A stretch of 64,000 bases of DNA from Zobellella taiwanensis (GTDB lineage: Bacteria; Pseudomonadota; Gammaproteobacteria; Enterobacterales; Aeromonadaceae). This document shows, one piece after another, positions 18,806 through 25,958 of this stretch. The position numbers and the translations under genes were made by a program. How positions within the stretch are numbered: the first letter of the stretch is position 1; each line of letters opens with the position of its first letter. Below the pieces are notes generated by a model. It searched no databases, was not told the origin of the DNA, and was given only the letters and a program-made list of their open reading frames with translations. The stretch lies in the NCBI RefSeq assembly GCF_003012795.1, contig NZ_PXYH01000009.1:62001-126000 (forward strand), written 5' to 3'.

Positions 18806-19672
18806 ATGAACACCCCAGATACCCTTATCCTCACCGCCACCTGTGCCAGTCGGCTGGGCACGGTGGACGTGGTCACCCGCTACCTGTGCGAGCAGGGGTG
18901 CTATGTGGCGGACATGCAAACCTTCGACGACGCCCGTGCCGGCCAGTTCTTTATCCGGGCCGAGTTCCGCCGGCCGGCGGAGGGCGACTTCGACGAAACC
19001 GCCTTTCGCGACGGCTTCGCCCCCAAGGCGGCGCGGTTTGGCCTGCAATGGCAACTGACCGAACGCAAGCGCAAGCCCAATGTGGTGATCCTGGTGTCGA
19101 AATTCGACCATTGCCTGAACGACCTGCTGTACCGCTACCGCACCGGGCAACTGGCCATCGAAATCCCGGCCATCATCTCCAACCACCCGGATTTGCAGCG
19201 ACTGGCCGACTGGCACCACATTCCCTACTACCACCTGCCGGTGACCGCCGATACCAAGGCCGAGCAGGAGGCCAGGATGTGGGACATCATCAAGGAGAGC
19301 GAGGCGGAGCTGGTGGTGCTGGCGCGCTACATGCAGGTGCTGAGCCCCGAGCTGTGCGACCGGCTCGCCGGCTGGGCCATCAACATCCACCATTCGCTGC
19401 TGCCGGGTTTCAAGGGCGCCCAGCCCTACCACCAGGCCTACGCCAAGGGCGTCAAGCTGGTGGGGGCCACAGCCCACTACATCAACAACGAGCTGGACGA
19501 AGGCCCCATCATCACCCAGGGCATCCAGCCGGTGGATCACAGCCACTATCCGGAGGATCTGGTGGCCAAGGGCCGGGACGTGGAATGCGTCACCCTGGCC
19601 AGGGCCATCCAGTACCATATCGAAAAGCGGGTGTTCATGTACCAAGGCAAGACAGTGGTACTGGGCAGTTGA
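18806..19672 (+). CDS. purU: Formyltetrahydrofolate deformylase
   Basis: A 288-residue enzyme that hydrolyses 10-formyl-THF to formate and free THF. An N-terminal ACT domain (about 5-85) is followed by a formyltransferase-fold domain with the active-site segments NIHHSLLPGFKGAQPYHQA and the Asp in ELDEGPII. The start at 18806 has an AAGGAGG site; upstream in-frame codons do not. In this operon it regenerates free THF when sarcosine oxidation loads the folate pool with one-carbon units. Sox operons with purU are known in other proteobacteria. Confidence 0.94.
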   Translation: MNTPDTLILTATCASRLGTVDVVTRYLCEQGCYVADMQTFDDARAGQFFIRAEFRRPAEGDFDETAFRDGFAPKAARFGLQWQLTERKRKPNVVILVSKFDHCLNDLLYRYRTGQLAIEIPAIISNHPDLQRLADWHHIPYYHLPVTADTKAEQEARMWDIIKESEAELVVLARYMQVLSPELCDRLAGWAINIHHSLLPGFKGAQPYHQAYAKGVKLVGATAHYINNELDEGPIITQGIQPVDHSHYPEDLVAKGRDVECVTLARAIQYHIEKRVFMYQGKTVVLGS

Positions 19673-19728
19673 CACCCATCACCCCTCGGGTGCCGACGGC
19701 ACTCGGTATGAAGAAAAAAGGAGACATC

Positions 19729-20073
19729 ATGTCCAAGAAAATCACGGTTCTGCGCGATACCCAGCCCACCGTCCTGCTGGATGCCACCAAGTGGGAAAAG
19801 CTCTCGGGCGACCCCCATACCGTCAACCTCAACGCCTACACCTCGGAAGACGGCAGCAAACTCATGGGCACCTGGATGTGCACCCCGGGCAAGTGGGCGG
19901 TGAACTACACCAAGTGGGAATATTGCGACTTCCGTGAAGGCTACTGCATCCTGACCCCGGAAGGCGGTGAGCCCATCCACCTCAAGGCCGGCGACATCTT
20001 CGTGGTCGAGCCCGGCTTCCAGGGCACCTGGGAGGTGGTGGAAACCGTGCGCAAGTATTTCGTGTTTGCCTGA
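19729..20073 (+). CDS. Cupin-domain protein (DUF861/cupin_3)
   Basis: A 114-residue single-domain cupin. The ATG at 19729 follows AAAAAAGGAG. The central WTCTPGKW-like turn (here MCTPGKWAVNYTKWEYCDFREGYC), then GDIFVVEPGFQGTWEVVETVRKYFVF, is typical of the EutQ/ureidoglycine aminohydrolase-like cupins; the usual metal-binding His set is not obvious. It is the last gene of the sarcosine operon, 56 bases after purU, and a terminator follows. Similar cupins often accompany glycine betaine or sarcosine genes, but no reaction has been assigned to them. Confidence 0.8.
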   Translation: MSKKITVLRDTQPTVLLDATKWEKLSGDPHTVNLNAYTSEDGSKLMGTWMCTPGKWAVNYTKWEYCDFREGYCILTPEGGEPIHLKAGDIFVVEPGFQGTWEVVETVRKYFVFA

Positions 20074-20136
20074 GGCCAATGCCTCCGGAGTTGAATAGCT
20101 CCGCCATAAATAACACCAAAGGGCGCCATATGGCGT

Positions 20137-20170
20137 AATGCCGTTCACTTAAGGTGAGCGGCATTTTTCT
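20137..20170 (+). terminator. Rho-independent terminator of the sox operon
   Basis: A 12-base-pair stem (AATGCCGTTCAC with GTGAGCGGCATT, one G-T pair), a TTAAG loop, then TTTTCTTTCT. It lies 64 bases after the cupin stop codon. Confidence 0.8.
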
Positions 20171-20234
20171 TTCTGACCGGATAGGTGTTTTTGGACGCTT
20201 TCAACACCCTTGGATAACTTCGTTCTCGTTTCCC

Positions 20235-20627
20235 CTCCAGCTTGAACTGTTTGGCCTGTTTCTCTGGGGCAAACACCTACAGTACGCCCTGGCCAAGCAG
20301 ATCCTGAACAAGCACGGCCTGGATTACGTGGGCGAGTTTATTGTGGGCTGGCGCGACATGCACCATGTGATCGACGTGCTCTATGACCGCACCAACCCGG
20401 AAGAAACCAAGCGGGCCGACGCCTGTTTTAATGAGCTGCTCGACGAGTTCGAAAAGCGCGGCTACGCCGTATACCGGGTGAACACCCGCTTCATGGACCG
20501 GGTGGCCCAAAGCTACGGTCCGGTGAAGCGCCGGCTGGAGCATACCCTCAAAAAGGCCCTGGATCCCAACAACATACTGGCCCCGGGCAAGTCCGGTATC
20601 GATCTGGACAAGTTCAACGACTGGTAA
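20235..20627 (+). pseudogene. VAO/4-cresol-dehydrogenase-type flavoprotein, C-terminal fragment
   Basis: About 125 residues that match the C-terminal end of FAD-dependent p-cresol methylhydroxylase / vanillyl-alcohol-oxidase-like enzymes: ALAKQILNKHGLDYVGEF, IVGWRDMHHVIDVLYDRT, GYAVYRVNTRFMDRVAQSYG and the terminal DPNNILAPGKSG. The full protein is about 500 residues, so roughly three quarters including the FAD-binding domain is missing. Sequence similarity stops near 20235, just after the sox terminator. No good start codon or ribosome-binding site is present. The remaining part has no internal stop, so the loss may be recent. A p-hydroxybenzyl substrate would fit the neighbouring PcaQ-like regulator. 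Confidence 0.75.
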
Positions 20628-20647
20628 GCGCCATTGCCGCCAAGCTC

Positions 20648-20674
20648 AAGGCCGCCCCTCGGGGCGGCCTTGTC
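20648..20674. terminator. Hairpin between the flavoprotein fragment and pcaQ-like gene
   Basis: AAGGCCGCCCC, TC, GGGGCGGCCTT, followed by GTCGTT. It lies between convergent genes and can end transcription from both. Confidence 0.6.
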
Positions 20675-20684
20675 GTTGCTGGCC

Positions 20685-21620
20685 TCAGCGCTGGCCGGCG
20701 CGGGCTTCCATCTGCTCCGCGGTATTGCGCACACTGTTCATGAACATCTGGATGGCCGGGGTCGGCAGGGTGTCGGCGCGGGTGGTCAGGCCCACCGGGC
20801 CCAGGGTTTCCAGGGTATTGATGGGCAGTTCCATCAGCTCTCCCTCGAGGATCTCCCTTGCCACCACGCCCCGGGAAATAATCCAGATGGCGTCGGTCTG
20901 ACGGATGTATTCCTTGCCGAAGGAATCGGAGATGGTTTCGATGCGATCCGGCGGCGTGCGCAGCCCCTGGGAAATGAGGAAGCGCTCGACCGAGGCGGTG
21001 ATAATGGAGTCGCGGGTCGGGTAGAGCACGGGGTAGTGGCCGAGCTGCTGGATATTGAAGGGCGCCCGGGCGAGCAGCGGATGCCCGGGACGGACCACAA
21101 AGGATACCCGCTCCGAGTAGAGGTGCTGGAAGGACAGGCCGCTCATCAGCTCCGGCTCAGCCAGCCGGCCGACCACCAGGTCCAGCTCGCCAACCCGCAA
21201 CTGGCCGAGCAGCAGGGTGTTGGGGCCGGAGATCAGGTTGAGGGTGACATCCAGCCCCGACTGGCGAAAGCGGATCACCGAGGCGGGCAGTATGCTGGCC
21301 GCCACCGTCGGCAGCACGCCGATGCTGATCCTGGCCTTGCCCTTCATCTGCGCCTGGATCAGACTGTCGGTGCCCTCGCGCAAGGCGGCCATGCTGGCCC
21401 CGGCGTACTTGAGGAACACTTCGCCGAACTGGGTCAGCGCGACCCCCTTTTTGCTGCGATCCAGCAACTGGACCTCCAGCATTTCTTCCAGCTCCTTGAG
21501 TTTCTTGGAGACCGCCGGCTGGGTCAGCGACAGCAGGTCGGCGGCGCGGCTGACGCTGCCCTGCCTGGCCACCTCGATAAAGCATTGCAGGTGCCGGAAC
21601 TTGATTCTGTTTTCTAGCAT
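20685..21620 (-). CDS. pcaQ: LysR-family regulator, PcaQ-like
   Basis: A 311-residue LysR-type regulator with an N-terminal HTH (RIKFRHLQCFIEVARQGSVSRAAD, LLSLTQPAVSKKLKELEEML) and an inducer-binding domain. The N-terminal RIKFRHLQCF and the SKKGVALTQFGEVFLKYA stretch resemble PcaQ, the activator of protocatechuate-degradation genes. The ATG at 21620 is used because PcaQ proteins start close to RIKFRHLQ. No pca genes are found in the window; the neighbour is a decayed flavoprotein whose relatives feed the 4-hydroxybenzoate/protocatechuate route. The gene may be an orphan or may act on genes elsewhere. Specificity within the LysR family is a moderate-confidence call. Confidence 0.75.
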   Translation of the reverse strand: MLENRIKFRHLQCFIEVARQGSVSRAADLLSLTQPAVSKKLKELEEMLEVQLLDRSKKGVALTQFGEVFLKYAGASMAALREGTDSLIQAQMKGKARISIGVLPTVAASILPASVIRFRQSGLDVTLNLISGPNTLLLGQLRVGELDLVVGRLAEPELMSGLSFQHLYSERVSFVVRPGHPLLARAPFNIQQLGHYPVLYPTRDSIITASVERFLISQGLRTPPDRIETISDSFGKEYIRQTDAIWIISRGVVAREILEGELMELPINTLETLGPVGLTTRADTLPTPAIQMFMNSVRNTAEQMEARAGQR

Positions 21621-21662
21621 TGACGCCTCGGATTGCTGTGGCGGGCGGTGGGCCCGCAACCG

Positions 21663-23222
21663 TTATGACCGTTCCTGGCCGTGCCGGCCGATGCCGTAGT
21701 CCTTGAGCTTGTTGGCGATGGCGGTGTGGGAGATGCCAAGCCGCCTGGCCAACTGGCGGGTGGAGGGATATTCGGGGTAAAGCCGCTCCAGCAGCCGCCG
21801 CTCGAATCCCTTGACCGCCTCTTCCAGGGAGCCGTCGCACAGGCTGTCCAGGCCCGGCAGCGGCTCCTGCTCGGGCAGGGACAAATCCCCCGGCCCCAGT
21901 TCGTCCCCCTCCAGCAGGCTGATCGCCCGGTACAGGCTGTTGCCGAGCTGGCGCACATTGCCCGGCCAGGGATAGTGCTGCAGGTAGTCGGCAAGGGCCG
22001 GCGCCAGCCGCGGGCGGGGGCGTTCCAGCTCGGCGGCGAAGCGGGTGCACAGGTGCTGGGCCAGGGGCACGATGTCCTTCTGGCGCTGGCGCAGGGGCGG
22101 CACCCGCAGGTTGAGCACATTGAGCCGGTAGAACAGATCCCGGCGGAAGCGGCCGTCCTGCACCAGGCCGGCCAGATCCTGCTGGCTGGTGCAGATCACC
22201 CGGATATCCACCTTCACTTCCTGTTCGTCGCCGAGGCGGCGGAACACCCCGTCCTGCAGCACCCGCAGCAACTTGAGCTGGAGCCACGCCGACATTTCAC
22301 CGATTTCATCGAGCAGCAGGGTGCCGCCGTTGGCCTGCTCCAGTACGCCGCGCTTGCCCTGGGCATTGTTGCCGAAAGCGCCGGGGGCATAGCCGAACAG
22401 CTCGTTTTCCGCCGCCTCATCGGGGATGGCGGCGCAGTTGAGCAAAATGAAGGGACCTTCGCCGCGCAGGCTGGCATGGTGGCAGGCCCGGGCCAGCTGC
22501 TCCTTGCCGGTGCCGGTTTCGCCCTGGATCAGCAGGGGGGCGTCCAGCGCTGCCAGCCGGCGCGCTTCCCGCAGCAGTTCGCTCATGGCCGGGCTCTGGG
22601 CGATAAAGCCGTCAAAGTGGGCCGACTCCCGGTGGCGCATGGCCTTGAAGTGCTGGCCGATGCGCCAGGCGGACCTCAGCACCACCACGGCGCCGGCCAG
22701 GCTGGGCCCGCCGGACTCCTCGTCGACCCAGATGGGCAGGAAGTCCGCCAGGTAGGGCTCGCCTTCCAGCATGACCTTTTCGCTCAGCGGCCCGGGCGCG
22801 TCCTGCTCCAGCCAGCGGCTCACATGCACCCCCTTCAGGCGTGGCCCGAGCGGCTGCTGGCGCAGCTCGGCCTGGGGCTGGCCGAGCAGGGCGCAGGCGG
22901 CGTCGTTGGCCAGGGTAATGCGCCCGCTGCCGTCCACCGCCACCACGGCGTCGGGCAGCACCCGCAACAGGGCGGTGATGGCGTTGTGCTCCTGCTCCGA
23001 GGGCATGCAGGGGATGGTCTTGACGTCGAACACCCCGGGAATGCGGCGGATGGCCGGCATCAGGTGCTGCAGGCTGGTGAAGTCGAGGGTGGGGAAGTTG
23101 AGATAGATGATGCCGCTGGTATCGATTTCGATGCCGCGCAGATCGATCTGGTGCTCCACCAGAATGTCCAGCAGCTCCCGGGTCATCCCCAGCCGGTCTT
23201 CACAGGTTACTTTCAGGCGCAT
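21663..23222 (-). CDS. tyrR: Transcriptional regulator TyrR
   Basis: A 519-residue regulator of aromatic amino-acid genes. The N-terminus (MRLKVTCEDRLGMTRELLD, LRGIEIDTSGIIYLNFP) is the TyrR ACT domain; a PAS domain follows (about 80-190), then an AAA+ domain with Walker A GETGTGKEQLAR and DEIGEM, and a C-terminal HTH (PSTRQLARRLGISHTAIANKLKDYGI). The GAFTGA loop of sigma-54 activators is replaced by GYAPGAF, as in TyrR, which acts with sigma-70. The start at 23222 matches E. coli TyrR. A TyrR box lies 28 bases upstream, pointing to autoregulation. Confidence 0.95.
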   Translation of the reverse strand: MRLKVTCEDRLGMTRELLDILVEHQIDLRGIEIDTSGIIYLNFPTLDFTSLQHLMPAIRRIPGVFDVKTIPCMPSEQEHNAITALLRVLPDAVVAVDGSGRITLANDAACALLGQPQAELRQQPLGPRLKGVHVSRWLEQDAPGPLSEKVMLEGEPYLADFLPIWVDEESGGPSLAGAVVVLRSAWRIGQHFKAMRHRESAHFDGFIAQSPAMSELLREARRLAALDAPLLIQGETGTGKEQLARACHHASLRGEGPFILLNCAAIPDEAAENELFGYAPGAFGNNAQGKRGVLEQANGGTLLLDEIGEMSAWLQLKLLRVLQDGVFRRLGDEQEVKVDIRVICTSQQDLAGLVQDGRFRRDLFYRLNVLNLRVPPLRQRQKDIVPLAQHLCTRFAAELERPRPRLAPALADYLQHYPWPGNVRQLGNSLYRAISLLEGDELGPGDLSLPEQEPLPGLDSLCDGSLEEAVKGFERRLLERLYPEYPSTRQLARRLGISHTAIANKLKDYGIGRHGQERS

Positions 23223-23249
23223 CGTCAGCCTCTGCCAGGTCGTTTTGGG

Positions 23250-23267
23250 TGTAAATAATACCTTACA
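23250..23267. promoter_or_regulatory. TyrR box
   Basis: TGTAAA, six bases (TAATAC), CTTACA: one mismatch from the consensus TGTAAA-N6-TTTACA. It is 28 bases before the tyrR start codon, a position fit for autorepression. It could also affect the divergent thioesterase gene. Confidence 0.75.
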
Positions 23268-23436
23268 GCCGGCAGCGCTGGCCAATGGAAGATGGCCGGC
23301 CGTGCCCGGGCCGAAAAAATCCGCCCGGGCGGGCGTGAAATGGTTTACGCCGCCGCCCGGGTCGGACATGCTATGCCCCCTGTCTGGGCGCCCGGCGCCA
23401 TCCATTACGATACAACGGCAATTTTCAGGTGAAGCA

Positions 23437-23997
23437 ATGAACGAAGCGGGTTTCAGAACGGTCAAGTCCTCCCAGGTCATCCTCAAGGAACTGATGGTGC
23501 CCTCCTACGCCAATTTCGGCGGCAAGGTGCACGGGGGCGTGATTTTGTCGCTGATGGACAAAATCGCCTACACCTGCGCGGCCACCCACGCCAAGGGTTA
23601 CTGCGTGACCGCCTCGGTGGATTCGGTGGATTTCGTCAACCCGGTGGAGGTGGGCGAGCTGCTCACCCTGTACGCCTCGGTCAACTATGTGGGCAAAAGT
23701 TCGATGGAAGTGGGCATCAAGGTGGTGTCGGAAGACTTTAAAAACGGCATCGTCAAGCACACCAACACCTCCTACTTCACCATGGTGGCGCTGGACGAGG
23801 AAACCCGCAAACCCAGCCAGGTGGCGGGCCTTATTCTGGAGAGCGAAGAGGAAATCCGCCGCTTCGTGATGGGCAAGCTGCGCAAGCAACTGCGCCGGGC
23901 CCACCGCCAGGAAATCGCCGACATCCGCCAGGCCCTCACCCTGGGCCCGGACATGGCCGAACTCGAGGGCGAGAACTGCCAGCTGGCCGCAAGCTGA
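23437..23997 (+). CDS. Acyl-CoA thioesterase, hotdog fold
   Basis: A 186-residue thioesterase of the YciA/BFIT-like hotdog group. Family core: ANFGGKVHGGVILSLMDKIAYTCA (catalytic Asp in LMDK), then a second strand pair GKSSMEVGIKVVSEDF and NTSYFTMVALDEE. It hydrolyses acyl-CoA thioesters in the cytoplasm; chain-length preference cannot be read from sequence. The start at 23437 is the first with family similarity. The C-terminal tail (about 140-186) is charged and probably helical. It ends directly at the start codon of the MocR-type gene, so the two are cotranscribed. Confidence 0.87.
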   Translation: MNEAGFRTVKSSQVILKELMVPSYANFGGKVHGGVILSLMDKIAYTCAATHAKGYCVTASVDSVDFVNPVEVGELLTLYASVNYVGKSSMEVGIKVVSEDFKNGIVKHTNTSYFTMVALDEETRKPSQVAGLILESEEEIRRFVMGKLRKQLRRAHRQEIADIRQALTLGPDMAELEGENCQLAAS

Positions 23998-25410
23998 GTG
24001 TCCAACAAGTATCAGCAACTGGCCGGACAACTGCGCCACCAGATTGCGGCCGGCGCCTGGCAGCCGGGAGACCGGCTGCCTTCCCTGCGGGAAAGCGCGC
24101 GGCGCACGGATCTCAGCCTGATGACGGTGCTCAGCGCCTATCAATTGCTCGAAAGCGAAGGCTGGATCCGCTCCCGGCCCCAGTCCGGTTATTTTGTGGC
24201 CGAACCGCTGGCAAGTACCATTGAGCATTCGCCGCCCTTGCTGCAACCGGCGGAGACCGTCGACATCAACGCCGTTATCTTCAGGTTGCTGCAGGCCGGG
24301 GACGATCCGGCCTGCGTCGCCCTGGGCTCCGCCTTTCCCGATCCGTCGCTCTTTCCCCGCCAGCAACTGGCCCGCTCCCTCGGCCGGGTGGCCCGGCAGC
24401 TGTACCGCCAGGGCACCGGCGTGAGCCTGCCCCCGGGCCGGCTCGAACTCAGGCGAGCCATCGCCCGCCGCTACGCGGCCCGGGGCATGACGGTGTCGCC
24501 CGATGAAATCGTCATCACCTCGGGGGCGCTGGAGGCGCTCAACCTCGGCCTGCAGTCACTGACCGCGCCCGGCGACTGGGTGGTGGTGGAGTCGCCCGCT
24601 TTTTATGGCGCCCTGCAGGCGCTGGAGCGGCACCGGCTGAAGGCGGTGGCGGTGGCCACGGATCCGCAGAAAGGCATGGATCCGGATGCCCTGGCCGAGG
24701 CCCTGAAGCGCTATCCCATCAAGGCCTGCTGGCTGATGAGCCACTGCCAGAATCCCCTGGGTGGTACCCTGCCGGCGGCCCGCAAGCAGCGGCTGCTGGC
24801 GTTGCTGGCCGAACACGATGTGGCCCTGATAGAAGACGATGTCTACGGCGAGCTGTATGCCGGGGAGGAGCCGCCCCTGCCGATCAAGGCCTGGGACGAA
24901 GAGGGGCGGGTACTGCACTGCGCTTCCTTCTCCAAGACCCTGGGCAGCGGCATGCGCATCGGCTGGGTGGCGGCGGGGCGGCAGGCCGAGGCCGTGCAGC
25001 GGCTGCAGCTGATGAGCACCCTGTCCGCCAGTGCGCCCATGCAGCTGGCCCTGGCCGACTACCTGTGCGGTCACCACTACGACAAGCACCTGCATACCCT
25101 GAGGCGCACCCTGGCGCAGCGCAAGCAGCGCTTCTGCCGGGCGGTACAGCGGGTCTTTCCGTCCTCGGCCCGGCTGCATGGCGCCGAAGGCGGTTACTTC
25201 CTGTGGATCGAGCTGCCGGCGCCGGTCTGCACCACCCGGCTGTACTGGCGGGCCCTGGCGGAGGGCATCACCATAGCACCGGGGCGCATGTTCGCCACCG
25301 ATGACCGCTACCGGCACTGCCTGCGGCTCAATGCCTCCCTGCCCTGGAACTCCCGCAGCGACGCCGCCATCCGCCGGCTGGCGGAGCTGATCGGCGAACA
25401 GCTGGCCTAG
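23998..25410 (+). CDS. MocR-type GntR regulator with aminotransferase domain
   Basis: A 470-residue fusion of a GntR winged helix (about 1-70; YQQLAGQLRHQIAAGAWQPG, LPSLRESARRTDLSLMTVLSAY) with a class I aminotransferase-like domain (about 100-465). The PLP-binding lysine is in ASFSKTLGSGMRIGW. MocR proteins use PLP or its adducts as effectors and usually control nearby metabolic genes. The start is a GTG immediately after the thioesterase TGA; no other start fits the HTH. The TAG stop at 25408-25410 lies inside the left end of the MITE-like element. Its target is unknown. Confidence 0.9.
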   Translation: MSNKYQQLAGQLRHQIAAGAWQPGDRLPSLRESARRTDLSLMTVLSAYQLLESEGWIRSRPQSGYFVAEPLASTIEHSPPLLQPAETVDINAVIFRLLQAGDDPACVALGSAFPDPSLFPRQQLARSLGRVARQLYRQGTGVSLPPGRLELRRAIARRYAARGMTVSPDEIVITSGALEALNLGLQSLTAPGDWVVVESPAFYGALQALERHRLKAVAVATDPQKGMDPDALAEALKRYPIKACWLMSHCQNPLGGTLPAARKQRLLALLAEHDVALIEDDVYGELYAGEEPPLPIKAWDEEGRVLHCASFSKTLGSGMRIGWVAAGRQAEAVQRLQLMSTLSASAPMQLALADYLCGHHYDKHLHTLRRTLAQRKQRFCRAVQRVFPSSARLHGAEGGYFLWIELPAPVCTTRLYWRALAEGITIAPGRMFATDDRYRHCLRLNASLPWNSRSDAAIRRLAELIGEQLA

Positions 25411-25827
25411 AGCACCATATAGTTTAAAACTGAGGCGGCTCTGATACGCCGTTGGTTGCAGGCATTGTTGATTCTGGCGAGGCAGAGGCCGTCGGCCAAA
25501 GGGTGCTACTCCTCCGGCACGCCGTAAACCCATCCCTGGGGGCTCCGCCGCGCCCTCCCTGGCGCGGAGGGCCGGCGGAGCAGCACCCTTTGTCCTTCCT
25601 ATCGCACCGCAACTGCCTGCGGGCACCCCCCTCAGACGGCGCCGGAGCTTGAAAGAGGCAACAGGGATGGCCTCCGCCGACCGTCACCTGCCAGGGATGG
25701 CAGGTGCGAGCCTACAGGGACGTACTCGCGGCGTGTCGGCGGAGGTGGCCCTGTTGACTCTTTTCTACGTTGCAACAGACAACAAATAGCTAATTTTGAT
25801 CGATTTTTAAACTGAGCGGTGCTCTAG
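25407..25827. mobile_element. MITE-like element with terminal inverted repeats
   Basis: Left end CTAGAGCACC, four variable bases, AGTTTAAAA (25407-25429). The reverse complement of the right end (25805-25827) is CTAGAGCACC, four variable bases, AGTTTAAAA. Only the four middle bases differ. CTAG at both edges is either part of the repeat or a 4-base target duplication; removing one copy with the interior restores an intact GCC-TAG end of the MocR gene, so insertion was precise. No transposase frame lies inside. Most of the 421 bases is filled by a structured repeat described separately. The outer 60 bases on the right are AT-rich, unlike the surroundings. Confidence 0.7.
25489..25743 (-). repeat. 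Structured dispersed repeat, copy 1
   Basis: Homologous on the minus strand to copy 2 at about 50521-50768. Three inverted repeats: 25685-25706 (CACCTGCCA, GGGA, TGGCAGGTG), an outer stem 25498-25507 with 25582-25591 (AAAGGGTGCT / AGCACCCTTT), and an inner stem 25548-25554 with 25561-25567 (CCGCGCC / GGCGCGG). The conserved block containing GTTTACGGCG lies in the outer loop. No protein-coding potential was seen. Confidence 0.7.
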
Positions 25828-25958
25828 CCCGGCTGTTCTGTCAACCGGCGCACAGACCGCAACTGTTATGGTTCATCCGCGGCCAACTGTTTATGTTGCG
25901 CCGTCTGCTCCCATGCTCTACTGCCCGGCGAATTCTTCCCAGCCGCAATGTGAGTCCC

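Noticed and set aside
23333-23350. Second regulator box (GCGTGAAATGGTTTACGC) between tyrR and the thioesterase gene
   Set aside because: Partly symmetrical but with the wrong spacing for a TyrR box; no other consensus fits.
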